A stretch of 64,000 nucleotides of DNA from JAJECS01 sp965243625 (GTDB taxonomy: Bacteria; Chloroflexota; UBA11872). Position numbers and translations under genes: made by a program. Within the stretch, counting starts at the first letter, position 1; every line of letters begins with the position of its first letter. The DNA lies in NCBI GenBank assembly GCA_965243625.1, contig CBDEVI010000002.1:2542001-2606000 (forward strand), in the 5' to 3' direction. The notes under the pieces were generated by a model. That model worked only from the letters and a program-made list of their open reading frames with translations. It had not been told where the DNA came from and did no database searches. Below, in pieces: positions 34,581-43,890 of this stretch.

Positions 34581-35600
34581 CTAGACGGCGGCCGCCGCGG
34601 GTGTCCCGGCGGCGACCAGCGCCGCCGCGTCGGCCACGCGGCAGGCATAGCCCCACTCGTTGTCGTACCACGCGGCGACTTTCACCAGGTCGTCGCCGAT
34701 CGCCATGGTGCTTTCGGCCTCGACGATCGACGAGTGCGGGTCGCCGCGCAAGTCCACCGAGACCAGCGGCTCGTCGTTGATGGCCATGATTCCCCGCAGC
34801 CGGCCCGCGGCCGCCTCGCGCAGCGCGTCGTTGACCTCGGACTCGGTCGCCGCACGCTCCAGGTGCGCCACGAACTCCACGATCGACACCGTGGGCACGG
34901 GCACGCGATAGGCCGCGCCGTGCATGCGGCCCTCGAGCTCGGGAATCACCAGCCCGATCGCCTTGGCGGCGCCGGTTGACGTCGGGACGATGCTCAGCGC
35001 CGCGGAGCGGGCCTCGCGAATGTCGCCCGCCGGGCCGTCGACCAGCGCCTGGGAGGCGGTGTAGGCGTGCACCGTGGACATCAGGCCCTTCCGCACGCCA
35101 AAGGCGCGGTGCAGCGTGTCCAACGGCGGCGCCAGACCGTTCGTGGTGCACGAGGCGTTGCTCACGACGTGATGCGCGGCGGGATCGTAGCGGTCGTGGT
35201 TGACCCCCATGACGAGGGTGAGATCGGCCCCCGTGGCCGGCGCCGTAATCAGCACGCGCTCGGCCCCGGCTTCCAGGTGCAGCGCGGCGCGTTCCCGCTC
35301 GGTGCCGACGCCCGTAGCCTCGACTACGAGTTGCGCTCCCAGCTCGCCCCACGGCAACTGGTCCCACTCCCGCTGCGAAGTGGTCGGTATGCGACGGCCG
35401 TTGACCACCAGGTCCGTGCCATCCACGGCCACCTCGCCGGGAAAGCGCCCATAGTTGCTGTCGTAGCGGAGCAGGTGGGCCAGCGTCTCCAGGTCCACCA
35501 GCTCGTTGACGCCCACGACCTCGGCCTGCGGCTGGCGCTCCAGCAGCGCGCGAAATGCCTGCCGGCCGATCCGCCCGAACCCGTTGATGGCAATGCGCAC
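34581..35600 (-). CDS. gap: Glyceraldehyde-3-phosphate dehydrogenase
   Basis: A 339-residue GAPDH, which oxidises and phosphorylates glyceraldehyde 3-phosphate with NAD(P). It starts VRIAINGFGRIGRQAF; the catalytic Cys is in SNASCTTNGLAPPLDTLH, and the motifs HAYTASQALVDG, STGAAKAIGLVIPEL, YRVPVPTVS and WYDNEWGYACRV follow. The frame is open to 35750, but the GTG at 35598-35600 is the family start. It is first in gap-pgk and divergent from the hopanoid genes. Confidence 0.97.
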   Translation of the reverse strand: MRIAINGFGRIGRQAFRALLERQPQAEVVGVNELVDLETLAHLLRYDSNYGRFPGEVAVDGTDLVVNGRRIPTTSQREWDQLPWGELGAQLVVEATGVGTERERAALHLEAGAERVLITAPATGADLTLVMGVNHDRYDPAAHHVVSNASCTTNGLAPPLDTLHRAFGVRKGLMSTVHAYTASQALVDGPAGDIREARSAALSIVPTSTGAAKAIGLVIPELEGRMHGAAYRVPVPTVSIVEFVAHLERAATESEVNDALREAAAGRLRGIMAINDEPLVSVDLRGDPHSSIVEAESTMAIGDDLVKVAAWYDNEWGYACRVADAAALVAAGTPAAAAV

Positions 35601-35777
35601 GTCGTGCCCTCCCGCGCGGCGCCTGATCGCGCGTCGAGTATAGGCCCGGCGGTGCGGTCGACGCCCGGGCCGCATCACCCGCCCTGCAGGGAATCCGCCC
35701 CGCGTAGAATTGCGCCCCAGGCACCCTTCAGCATCCAGGCCGCGCCGCACGTGCCGGGCGCGGCGGGCGGAGCCGCC

Positions 35778-36656
35778 ATGTCAAGTGTGAACGCCGCACC
35801 CGCGCCTCCGATCCCGGACGGTGTGCCGCGGCGCGACGCCGTGATGGCGCGCGCCTCCGGCGAGAATTTCCCCGTCGCCATGCGGCTGCTCCAGCCGGAC
35901 GTGCGCCGTCACCTGCTCGCCGTCTATGGATTCGCCCGGCTGGTGGATGAGCTCGGCGACGCCGCCGAAGGGGATCGGCTGGCCCTGCTCGACTGGCTCG
36001 ACGACGAGGTGTCGGCCATCTACGACGGGCGGGCGCCGGCGCATCCGATCATGCGCCGGCTGGTCGCCACCGTGCGCGCGGCGGACATTCCCGACGGGCC
36101 GTTCCGCCGCCTCATCCAGGCCAACCGCCAGGACCAGACGGTCCACGCCTATGAGACGTTCGAGGATCTGGTGGGCTACTGCGAGCTGTCGGCCAATCCC
36201 GTGGGCCGCATGGTGCTGCACGTGTTCGGCGCGTTCACTCCCGAGCGCGTGTGGCTGTCGGACCATATCTGCACCGGCCTGCAGCTGGTCGAGCATTGGC
36301 AGGACATCGCCGAGGACTACGACGCCGGCCGTGTCTACGTGCCGCGCGAGGACCTGGAGCGCTTTGATTGCCGCACCGAGGACTTTGGGCTGCGCGTGAC
36401 CACGCCCGAGTTTCGCGAGCTCATGGCCTTCGAGGTCGACCGCGCCGAGGCGCTTCTCGACCGCGGCGCCCCGTTGAGCCGGCTGCTCCCCGGCGCCTAC
36501 GGAATGGCCATCGCGGCGTTCACTGAGGGCGGGCGGGCCGCGCTGCACGCGATTCGCGACGCCGATTACGACGTGCTGGGCCGTGCGCCCCGACCGACGC
36601 TACGGCACAAGGCGCGCGCCGCGCGCGCCTTGGCGCGACTCTGGATGAGCTGGTAG
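35778..36656 (+). CDS. hpnC: Squalene synthase-like HpnC
   Basis: One of the three enzymes HpnC, HpnD and HpnE that make squalene from two farnesyl diphosphates. The 292-residue protein begins ARASGENFPVAMRLLQPDVRRHLLAVYGFARLVDELGD, the usual HpnC opening with its first Asp-rich motif, and has QLVEHWQDIAEDYDAGRVYVPREDL as the second. In the pathway HpnC converts presqualene diphosphate to hydroxysqualene. The frame is open much further upstream, but the ATG at 35778 is the natural start. It is the first gene of hpnC-hpnD-hpnE. Confidence 0.93.
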   Translation: MSSVNAAPAPPIPDGVPRRDAVMARASGENFPVAMRLLQPDVRRHLLAVYGFARLVDELGDAAEGDRLALLDWLDDEVSAIYDGRAPAHPIMRRLVATVRAADIPDGPFRRLIQANRQDQTVHAYETFEDLVGYCELSANPVGRMVLHVFGAFTPERVWLSDHICTGLQLVEHWQDIAEDYDAGRVYVPREDLERFDCRTEDFGLRVTTPEFRELMAFEVDRAEALLDRGAPLSRLLPGAYGMAIAAFTEGGRAALHAIRDADYDVLGRAPRPTLRHKARAARALARLWMSW

Positions 36657-36659
36657 CCC

Positions 36660-37496
36660 GTGGAAGCCGACGCCGCCTACGACGTCTGCGAGCAGATCAC
36701 CCGCTCGCGCGCCGCGAATTTCTATTGGGGCATTCGTCTGCTCCCGCCGCCCAAACGGCGCGCGCTCAGCGCCGTCTACGCCTTCGCGCGGCAGATAGAC
36801 GACATCGGCGACGGCGCCCTGCCGCCGCCCGCCAAGGCCGCCGCGCTGGCGGAGGCGCGGCAGCGGCTTGAATCCACGACCAACGGCGCCGCGGACCCGG
36901 TGATGACCGCGCTGCGCCACGCGGCCGATCGATTCCCCGTGCCGCTGGAGGCATTCGGCGATCTGATCGACGGCGTGGAGATGGACGTACGCGGCGAAAC
37001 CTACGAGACATTCGACGAGTTGGTGGTCTACTGCCGCCGCGTCGCGGGCAGCATCGGGCGGCTCTCCCTGGGCGTGTTCGAGTCGCGCGATATGGCCCGT
37101 GCGCAGCCGCTGGCCGACGAGTTGGGCGTGGCGCTGCAGCTCACCAACATCCTCCGTGACGTGCGGGAGGACCTGGCGCAGGGCCGCGTCTACCTGCCGC
37201 GCGAGGACCTGGCGGCCTTCGCCTGCGAGCTGCGCGCGCCGCTCACGCCGACCCCGGCGTTTGCGGCGCTGATTCGCTTCCAGGCCCAGCGCGCCAGGCG
37301 GCAATTCGACCTGGGCTTGCAGCTGCTGCCGTTGCTGGACTGGCGCAGCACGGCCTGCGCCGCCGCCATGGCCGGCATCTACCGGCAGGTGCTGAAACGC
37401 ATCGAGCAAGATCCGGCCGCCGTGACCCGCGGGCGAGTGTCGCTGTCCACCGGGGCCAAGGTGCGCGTCGCGCTGTGGAGCCTGCTCCGCGGATGA
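36660..37496 (+). CDS. hpnD: Presqualene diphosphate synthase HpnD
   Basis: HpnD condenses two farnesyl diphosphates to presqualene diphosphate. The 278-residue protein has both Asp-rich motifs: FARQIDDIGDG (DDxxD) near residue 45 and LQLTNILRDVREDLAQGRVYLPREDL at about 160. It begins with SRAANFYWGIRLLPPPKRRALSAVYAF, typical of HpnD/CrtB-type synthases. The GTG start lies 3 bp after the hpnC stop. It is a paralogue of the preceding gene. A phytoene synthase role is possible in principle, but the HpnC/HpnE neighbours point to squalene. Confidence 0.93.
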   Translation: MEADAAYDVCEQITRSRAANFYWGIRLLPPPKRRALSAVYAFARQIDDIGDGALPPPAKAAALAEARQRLESTTNGAADPVMTALRHAADRFPVPLEAFGDLIDGVEMDVRGETYETFDELVVYCRRVAGSIGRLSLGVFESRDMARAQPLADELGVALQLTNILRDVREDLAQGRVYLPREDLAAFACELRAPLTPTPAFAALIRFQAQRARRQFDLGLQLLPLLDWRSTACAAAMAGIYRQVLKRIEQDPAAVTRGRVSLSTGAKVRVALWSLLRG

Positions 37497-38836
37497 GCCG
37501 CCACGTCGTCGTGGTTGGCGGCGGGCTTGCCGGTTGCGCGGCGGCCCTCGCCTGCGCCGACGCCGGGGCGCGCGTGACGCTGCTCGAGGCCCGGCGGCGT
37601 CTCGGCGGGGCCACCTACTCCTTTCAGCGCGACGGGCTGTGGTTCGACAACGGCCAGCACGTGCACCTGCGCTGCTGCACGGCCTACCGCGCCTTCATCG
37701 ACCGCATCGGCGCCTCCGATATGGTCACCATGCAGCGCCGGCTCGCGATCCCGGTCATTCGCCCGGGGCGCGGCGTGGCCTGGATCAAGCGGGCCAATCT
37801 GCCGGCTCCGCTGCACCTCGCCCGCAGCCTGGGAACCTACCGGCACCTGTCGCTCGGCGAGCGCCTGCAGCTGGGGCGCGCGTTGATTGGGCTGATGCGC
37901 CTCGATCTGCGCGATGCGTCGCTGGACGCCCAGACGTTTGGGCGGTGGCTGCGCGCTCGCGGCCAGTCCGACGGCTCGCTCGAGGCACTGTGGGACCTGA
38001 TCGTGCTGCCGACCGTGAACCTGCCGTCGGCGGAGGCTTCGCTGAGCCTCGCGGCCATGGTCTTCAAGGTCGGCCTGCTGCGCGACCGGTCGGCGGCGGA
38101 CATGGGCTACACCACGACCACCCTGGGCCGCGCGCACAGCGACCAGGGATTGCGCGCCCTGCAAGCGGCGGGCGTGGACGTGCAGCTTGGCGTCGCCGTA
38201 TCCCAGATAGAGATCGAGCCGGAGGGCGAGATTCGCGTGCGGCGGCAGGGCGAAGACCTGACGGCCGACGCCATCGTGCTGGCGGTGCCCCATGCGCAGG
38301 CGGCGCGGCTTGTGCCGGCGGCCGCCGATCCGCACGCGGCGCGCTTCGCCGAATTGGGGTCTGTGCCCATCGTGAACCTGCACGTGATCTACGACCGGAC
38401 GGTCATGCCTCATCCGTTCGCGGCCGGTGTCGGCACGCCCGTGCAGTGGGTGTTCGACCGCACCCAGGCCGCCGGGCTGTCCGACGGCCAGGCGCTGGCG
38501 GTCTCGCTCTCGGGCGCCGTCGCCTACGCCCAGGTTCCCACCGACGTGTTGCGCGAGCAGTTCGTCACCGAGCTGGCGCGCGTCTTCCCGCGGGCCCGTG
38601 AGGCGAGGGTTCGGGGGTTCTACGTCACGCGCGAGCACCAGGCCACGTTTCGCCAGGCCCCGGGCAGCCTGGCGCGGCGTCCCGGACCCGGCACCGCCCT
38701 GCCGAACGTGGTTCTGGCCGGCGCCTGGACCGACACCGGATGGCCCGCGACCATGGAGGGCGCCGTGCGCAGCGGCAACCGCGCGGCGGATCATGCGCTG
38801 AAGGCGCTGGGCCTGGCGACGCCGGTCGCGGCGTGA
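37493..38836 (+). CDS. hpnE: Hydroxysqualene dehydroxylase HpnE
   Basis: A 447-residue FAD-dependent amine oxidase-fold enzyme that reduces hydroxysqualene to squalene. The dinucleotide motif VVVGGGLAGCAAALACADAGARVTLLEA is at the N-terminus, followed by LGGATYSF, with the second FAD contact near the end in VVLAGAWTDTGWPATMEGAVRSG. The ATG at 37493 overlaps the hpnD stop (ATGA), giving a tightly coupled hpnC-D-E unit. A phytoene desaturase-like role is unlikely in this context. Confidence 0.93.
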   Translation: MSRHVVVVGGGLAGCAAALACADAGARVTLLEARRRLGGATYSFQRDGLWFDNGQHVHLRCCTAYRAFIDRIGASDMVTMQRRLAIPVIRPGRGVAWIKRANLPAPLHLARSLGTYRHLSLGERLQLGRALIGLMRLDLRDASLDAQTFGRWLRARGQSDGSLEALWDLIVLPTVNLPSAEASLSLAAMVFKVGLLRDRSAADMGYTTTTLGRAHSDQGLRALQAAGVDVQLGVAVSQIEIEPEGEIRVRRQGEDLTADAIVLAVPHAQAARLVPAAADPHAARFAELGSVPIVNLHVIYDRTVMPHPFAAGVGTPVQWVFDRTQAAGLSDGQALAVSLSGAVAYAQVPTDVLREQFVTELARVFPRAREARVRGFYVTREHQATFRQAPGSLARRPGPGTALPNVVLAGAWTDTGWPATMEGAVRSGNRAADHALKALGLATPVAA

Positions 38837-38921
38837 CCCGCGCGCTCCGGCGGCGCGGCGACGTGCGTTGCTATATTCGCCAGGCGGCGGACCCCTCAAC
38901 CACAAGGAGCGGTGTCGTCCC

Positions 38922-40892
38922 GTGATTCGGCGTGTGCCGGACCCCGCCTCCGGATCCCGCCCCGGTCCCATGGGCGCTGGGGCGTCCAGCGATGCGCGCA
39001 AGCGTGCGCGCGTGGCCTTGGAGCGTGCCTCCGCGCAGCTGCTCGAACAGCAAGACGCCCAGGGCGTCTGGCGGGGCGAGCTTGGCACCAACGTGACCAT
39101 CGAGGCCGAAGACCTGTTTCTGCGCGAATTCCTGGGCATCCTCGAGCCCGAGGTCTTGCGGGCGACGGCGGCCTGGGTCCGGCAGCGGCAGCGGGACGAC
39201 GGCACCTGGGCCAACTTCGAAGAGGGTCCTGGGGACCTCTCGACGACCGTCGAGGCCTATGTGGCCCTGCGGATGGCGGGCGACGCGCCCGATGCCGAAC
39301 ACATGCAGCGCGCCGCAACCTGGATCGTCGAGCAGGGCGGACTCGAAGCGACGCGCGTCTTCACCCGCATGTGGCTGGCGCTGCATGGCTGGTGGGACTG
39401 GGACGAGTTGCCGGCCATTCCACCCGAAATGATCTTCCTGCCCACCTGGGTGCCGCTCAACATCTACGACTTCGGCTGCTGGGCCCGGCAGACCATCGTG
39501 GCGCTCAGCATCGTGCGCGCTTATCGCCCGGTCCGGCCCGCCGATTTCACCATCGACGAGCTGCGCAGCGGCACGGCGCCGCGGGTGAGCGCCTCGCTGC
39601 GCACGTGGAAGGGCTGGTTCACCTGGATCGACCGCGCGCTGCAACGCTACGAGCGGCGGCCGCTGGGCTGGCTCCGCGCCGCCGCCCTGCACCGTGCCGA
39701 GTCCTGGGTCATGCGGCGACAAGAAGCCGACGGCTCCTGGGGCGGCATTCAGCCTCCCTGGGTCTACTCCATCATTGCGTTGCACCTGCGCGGCTACGGC
39801 ATGACCCAGCCCGTCATCAAGCACGCCCTCGAGGGCATCGAGCGGTTCACGATTTGGGACGGAGGCGTGCGTCGCCTCGAGGCCTGTCAGTCGCCCGTCT
39901 GGGACACGGCGCTGGCGCTGGTGGCGCTGGCCGACGCCGGCATACCGCCCGACGCCCCGGCGTTGCGCCGCGCCGGCGAGTGGCTGGTCGGCGAAGAGGT
40001 TTCCCAAAAGGGCGATTGGGCCGTGCGCCGCCCCTATCTCCATCCGGGCGGATGGGCCTTCGAGTTTGAGAACCGCAACTACCCGGACGTGGACGACACC
40101 GCCGAGGTCATCCTGGCCCTGCGCCGCGTCGACGTGCCGAATGCCAAGGGGGCCATCGACCGCGGCGTCGCCTGGACGCTCGGCATGCAATGCGTGGACG
40201 GCGGCTGGGCGGCGTTCGACGCCGACAACACCCGCACGCTGTGCCGGGCGCCGGCGTTCTGCGATTTCGGCGAGGTCATCGACCCGCCCAGCGCCGATGT
40301 GACCGCGCACGCGATCGAAATGCTGGCCCTCGAAGGCAAGACCTACAACGCCCGCGTCCAGCGGGGTATCGCCTGGCTCCGGTCCGCGCAGGAGCCCGAC
40401 GGCTCGTGGTTTGGACGCTGGGGCGCCAACTACATCTACGGCACCGGCGCGGCGGTTCCCGCCCTCGTGGCGGCGGGCGTGTCACCCGACGACCCGTCCA
40501 TCCGACGCGCCGTGCACTGGCTGGCCGCCCGCCAAAACCCCGACGGCGGCTGGGGCGAGGACCTCAGGTCCTACGACGACCCCGAGGCCTGGTCGGGTCG
40601 GGGCGCCAGCACCGCCTCGCAGACGGCCTGGGCGCTGCTCGCGCTCGTGGCCGCCGGCGACGACGGGTCCGTGACGCGCCGCGGCGTCGAATACCTCGTC
40701 GACACCCAGCGCGAGGACGGCTCGTGGGACGAACCGCTCTACACCGGCACCGGCTTTCCCGGGGCCTTCTACATCAACTATCACCTCTACCGCTTGATCT
40801 TTCCCGTCATGGCCCTGGGCCGCTACGTGAATGGCTGGCACGCCGGGCGGCTTACGCGGTTTGCACTGGACGGAGCCCATGGAACGTCGTAG
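38922..40892 (+). CDS. shc: Squalene-hopene cyclase
   Basis: Shc cyclises squalene to hopene at the membrane. The roughly 656-residue protein has an N-terminal alpha/alpha domain starting with LLEQQDAQGVWRGEL, QW-type repeats (for example DGSWGGIQPPW, DGGWAAFDADN, DGSWFGRWGANYIYGTG, DGGWGED), and the catalytic acid motif DVDDTAEV in the centre. The frame is open to 38868 with a TTG; I prefer the GTG at 38922, which follows AAGGAG (38903-38908), though the spacing is long. It lies 85 bp after hpnE and 34 bp before hpnH. Confidence 0.95.
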   Translation: MIRRVPDPASGSRPGPMGAGASSDARKRARVALERASAQLLEQQDAQGVWRGELGTNVTIEAEDLFLREFLGILEPEVLRATAAWVRQRQRDDGTWANFEEGPGDLSTTVEAYVALRMAGDAPDAEHMQRAATWIVEQGGLEATRVFTRMWLALHGWWDWDELPAIPPEMIFLPTWVPLNIYDFGCWARQTIVALSIVRAYRPVRPADFTIDELRSGTAPRVSASLRTWKGWFTWIDRALQRYERRPLGWLRAAALHRAESWVMRRQEADGSWGGIQPPWVYSIIALHLRGYGMTQPVIKHALEGIERFTIWDGGVRRLEACQSPVWDTALALVALADAGIPPDAPALRRAGEWLVGEEVSQKGDWAVRRPYLHPGGWAFEFENRNYPDVDDTAEVILALRRVDVPNAKGAIDRGVAWTLGMQCVDGGWAAFDADNTRTLCRAPAFCDFGEVIDPPSADVTAHAIEMLALEGKTYNARVQRGIAWLRSAQEPDGSWFGRWGANYIYGTGAAVPALVAAGVSPDDPSIRRAVHWLAARQNPDGGWGEDLRSYDDPEAWSGRGASTASQTAWALLALVAAGDDGSVTRRGVEYLVDTQREDGSWDEPLYTGTGFPGAFYINYHLYRLIFPVMALGRYVNGWHAGRLTRFALDGAHGTS

Positions 40893-40926
40893 CTTGCTCG
40901 TGCTGGCTCCCGGACACTAGGCGCTC

Positions 40927-41937
40927 ATGGGCGTTCCTCTGCGGCAAACGGTGACCGTTGCCCGATATCTCATGACGCAGCGGCTGCGCGGGCGCGAAAA
41001 GTTCCCGCTCATCGTCGAGCTCGAGCCGCTCTATGCGTGCAACCTCGCCTGCGCCGGCTGCGGCAAGATCCAGCATCCGGTCGCGACGTTGCGCAAGCGC
41101 ATGCCCGTCGAGCAGGCCGTGGCCGCCGTGGAAGAGTGCGGGGCGCCCATGGTGTCCATCGCCGGCGGCGAGCCGCTGGTGCACCCGGAGATTCACAAGA
41201 TCGCCGACGAGCTTGTGCGGCGGCGCAAGTTCGTGTATCTGTGCACCAACGCCCTGCTGCTCGAGCGCAAGCTCTCGCTCTTCACCCCGTCGCCCTACTT
41301 CGCCTTCGCCATCCACATCGACGGATTGCGTGAGCGGCACGACGAGTCCGTCTGTCAGGAAGGCGTGTTCGACAAGGCCGTGGAAGCCATCAAGGCGGCC
41401 AAGCACGCCGGATTCCGCGTCACCACCAACACCACCTTTTTCACCCACGACACCCCGGACAACGTGCGCGCGGTGCTGGACTTCCTTAACGACGAGCTCG
41501 AAGTGGACCACATGATGATCTCCCCCGGCTACGCCTACGAGAAGGCGCCCGACCAGGAGCACTTCTTGCCGGTGGAGCAGACGCGGCGGCTCTTCCGCGA
41601 AGCCTTTCGCGGCGGCGGGCGCAAGCGCTGGCGGCTCAATCACAGCCCGCTCTTCCTCGACTTCCTGGAAGGCAAGGTCGACTACGACTGCACCGCCTGG
41701 GGCATTCCCAGCTACTCGATCTTCGGCTGGCAGCGGCCCTGCTACCTCATGGCGGACGGCTACGTCGAGACCTACCAGGAACTGATCGAGACCACGGACT
41801 GGGACAGCTATGGTCGCGGGCGCGACGAGCGCTGCGACAACTGCATGGCGCACTGCGGCTACGAGCCCACCGCCGTCGCCGCCACGGGCAGCTCGCTGCG
41901 CGAGTCCCTCCGAGCCTTCGCCTCGGCGCTGAACTAG
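40927..41937 (+). CDS. hpnH: Adenosylhopane synthase HpnH (radical SAM)
   Basis: HpnH is a radical SAM enzyme that adds an adenosyl group to diploptene, the first step of the hopanoid side chain. The 336-residue protein has the cluster motif CNLACAGC near residue 40 in the HpnH context VELEPLYACNLACAGCGKIQHP, with SIAGGEPLVHPEI and FVYLCTNALLL after it, and a C-terminal Cys-rich CDNCMAHCGYEP. It is the last of the five hopanoid genes. No hpnG or other side-chain genes follow here. Confidence 0.95.
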   Translation: MGVPLRQTVTVARYLMTQRLRGREKFPLIVELEPLYACNLACAGCGKIQHPVATLRKRMPVEQAVAAVEECGAPMVSIAGGEPLVHPEIHKIADELVRRRKFVYLCTNALLLERKLSLFTPSPYFAFAIHIDGLRERHDESVCQEGVFDKAVEAIKAAKHAGFRVTTNTTFFTHDTPDNVRAVLDFLNDELEVDHMMISPGYAYEKAPDQEHFLPVEQTRRLFREAFRGGGRKRWRLNHSPLFLDFLEGKVDYDCTAWGIPSYSIFGWQRPCYLMADGYVETYQELIETTDWDSYGRGRDERCDNCMAHCGYEPTAVAATGSSLRESLRAFASALN

Positions 41938-42015
41938 CCCCGCGTTCCGGCGCCGAATCGGGCCTGCCATCGCACCGGGCCCGCCCCGCCCGACCTGTCA
42001 ATCGGTCGCCCCACT

Positions 42016-42238
42016 CCAGTCATTCTGAGCGCCCCACTCCTGTCATTCCGGGTGCAGCCCTCCTGTCATTCCGAGCGCAGCCCTCCTGTCATTCCGAGCG
42101 CAGCGAGGAATCTAAGGGGCGGGGAAAACGCACAACGTCCCGAGATTCCTTGCGATCGTTCGGACCGACACGGTCCAGTCGCTCTTCCCCTGGCAAGACC
42201 TCTGCAAAATCCGGGAGGGGCGGGTCTCAGACCCGCCC
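42016..42238. repeat. Tandem left arms, a full family A repeat and a family C palindrome
   Basis: Four left-arm copies (GTCATTC-CGAGCG-type, 21-24 bp spacing, several preceded by CTCC) run from 42016; the last, at 42087, begins a complete family A unit ending at 42170. A family C palindrome (TCTCAGA centre) is at 42218-42238. This fills the 305-bp gap between hpnH and the convergent gene. Confidence 0.8.
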
Positions 42239-42242
42239 GATA

Positions 42243-42713
42243 TCAAGCGTCCGGCCCGCCGCCAATCCCCGGCTGCCGCGGCCCCGCCCCACCCGCCTGC
42301 CCCTGCCCCCTTCGAAACACCAGCCACGACACGCTCGTCGAGATCGCCGCCGTGATCAGCGCGCCCAGCAGCGCCCAGCCGAAGCTCTCCACGTAGATCG
42401 GCGGAATGATCTGTCCGGCCAGCCAAAACATGAACGCGCCCACCACGAAATGCCCGAATCCGAGCGTCGCGACCATGAAACAGCAGGTGAGCGGCAGCGT
42501 GGCCAGGTACATCAGCGGGCGCACATAGACGTTCAGCGCCGCCAGCACTGCCGAAAACGCCGCCGCCGTCGCCCAGTACATCAGCGAGCCGGTCTCCGGT
42601 AACCGGACGTAGGGGTCCAGCAGCAGCGCCGTCAGCAGCACGCCCAGATAGGCTCCGCCCCAGTGCACCGCGAATTGGTGCACCGTGCGCTCGAAGTTCC
42701 AGCGCACCCGCAC
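42243..42713 (-). CDS. Small four-helix membrane protein, holin/DUF360-like
   Basis: About 156 residues with four hydrophobic segments. It resembles the 4-TMS phage holin-like family (PF04020 type): GGAYLGVLLTALLLDPYVRL, then AALNVYVRPLMYLATLPLTCC with the conserved N-x-x-V-R-P, FGHFVVGAFMFWLAGQIIPP, and GALLGALITAAISTSVSWLVF-like last helix. Despite the family name it is probably a resident membrane protein, not a phage gene. The open frame extends far upstream but overlaps the next gene; I use the GTG at 42711-42713, 14 bp after that gene's stop. The C-terminal tail is Gly/Pro-rich. Confidence 0.7.
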   Translation of the reverse strand: MRVRWNFERTVHQFAVHWGGAYLGVLLTALLLDPYVRLPETGSLMYWATAAAFSAVLAALNVYVRPLMYLATLPLTCCFMVATLGFGHFVVGAFMFWLAGQIIPPIYVESFGWALLGALITAAISTSVSWLVFRRGQGQAGGAGPRQPGIGGGPDA

Positions 42714-42727
42714 GGGCGGTTGGCCGT

Positions 42728-43741
42728 TTACGACGCCGTCACCGACGGCTCGGCCACTCTGACCAGCACCTTGCCGATATTCGCGCCCGTGAACAGCCGA
42801 AGAAAGGCCGCCGGGGCGTTCTCCAGCCCCTCGACGATGTCCTCGCGGTATTTCAGACGTCCCGCGTCGATCCAGCCCACCAGCTCCGCTAAAGCTTCGT
42901 CGGTGCGGTCGAAATAGTCGTTGGCGAAGAAGCCCTCCATGCGCGCGCACGCGAGGGCCAGCGGCACCGAATGCCGCGGCGCCACTTCCGGCTCCTCCAG
43001 GTTGTATTGCGAAATGAAGCCGCACAGCACGACGCGGGCGTACATGCGCAGGTGCTGGAGTGCCTCATCCAGGATGCGGCCGCCGACGTTGTCGAAGTAC
43101 ACCTCCACGCCGTCGGGACAGGCGCGCTTGAAGGCGATCGACAGGTCGTCGGTCCGGTAGTTGATCGCCGCGTCGAAACCGAGGTCCTGCGTGAGGTGCC
43201 GGCACTTGGCCTCGGTGCCGGCAATGCCCACCGCGCGGCAGCCCTTGATGGCGGCGATCTGGCCCACGGCGGAGCCGACGGCTCCGGCGGCGCCCGACAC
43301 CAGCACCGTCTCGCCGGGACGCGGCCGGCCGACTTCGAGCAGGCCGAAATACGCCGTAAGCCCCGGCATCCCCAGGATGCCGACGCCGGTCTGGATGGGG
43401 GCGATCGCCGGATCGATCACGCGCAACTGGTCGGCCGCGACGGCGCCGTAGGCCTGCCACCCGATGCGTCCCACCACGATCTGCCCCACGGCCACGGCGG
43501 GAGATGCCGTCGCCGCAACCTCTCCCACCACCTCGGCGGTGACGACTTCGCCGACATTGGTCCGCGTCCCGCGAATGGCCCAACGCATGTAGGGGTCCAC
43601 CGAGAGCCACAGCGTGCGCACCAGCGCCTCGCCGTCGCCGGGCTCGGGAATGGCCGTCGCTTCAAGGCGAAAGTTCTCGGCTGCGGGCACGCCCTGGGGG
43701 CGGCTGGCGAGAACGAAGCGCCGGTTCGTGGGTTCAGTCAT
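42728..43741 (-). CDS. NADP-dependent MDR-family oxidoreductase
   Basis: A 337-residue medium-chain reductase of the CurA/leukotriene B4 dehydrogenase-like branch, which reduces alpha,beta-unsaturated ketones with NADPH and has no zinc. It starts MTEPTNRRFVLASRPQGVPAAENF, then LWLSVDPYMR, the nucleotide motif VSGAAGAVGSAVGQIAAIKGCRAVGIAG, YFDNVGG and the end EGLENAPAAFLRLFTGANIGKVLV, all of which fit. The start is the ATG at 43739-43741. The holin-like gene follows on the same strand. Confidence 0.93.
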   Translation of the reverse strand: MTEPTNRRFVLASRPQGVPAAENFRLEATAIPEPGDGEALVRTLWLSVDPYMRWAIRGTRTNVGEVVTAEVVGEVAATASPAVAVGQIVVGRIGWQAYGAVAADQLRVIDPAIAPIQTGVGILGMPGLTAYFGLLEVGRPRPGETVLVSGAAGAVGSAVGQIAAIKGCRAVGIAGTEAKCRHLTQDLGFDAAINYRTDDLSIAFKRACPDGVEVYFDNVGGRILDEALQHLRMYARVVLCGFISQYNLEEPEVAPRHSVPLALACARMEGFFANDYFDRTDEALAELVGWIDAGRLKYREDIVEGLENAPAAFLRLFTGANIGKVLVRVAEPSVTAS

Positions 43742-43890
43742 GGGCGTCTGCCGGCGGCGCGCGGGTGCCATGGTACCCGCGGTACGCAGGCGGATTGCAT
43801 AGAATCTGCATGAGCGCTGCACCGGCGCTCAATCGCTTCCAAATAGCATCCAATGGGCTGGTGCGATTGCCGCACCCAGGGAGGACCATT

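Noticed and set aside
38868..38921. TTG-start extension of squalene-hopene cyclase
   Set aside because: The extra residues are unlike the family N-terminus; the GTG at 38922 follows an AAGGAG and gives a better start.
40879..40920. 13-codon ORF (MERRSLLVLAPGH) between shc and hpnH
   Set aside because: Too short, overlaps the shc end and has no sign of a leader-peptide attenuator.
42016..42105. Possible CRISPR array in the tandem repeats
   Set aside because: The units are arms of the dispersed palindromic repeat, the spacing is too short for spacers, and there are no cas genes.
42243..42713. Prophage holin
   Set aside because: The family name mentions phage holin, but no phage gene is nearby and the gene follows a resident oxidoreductase on the same strand.
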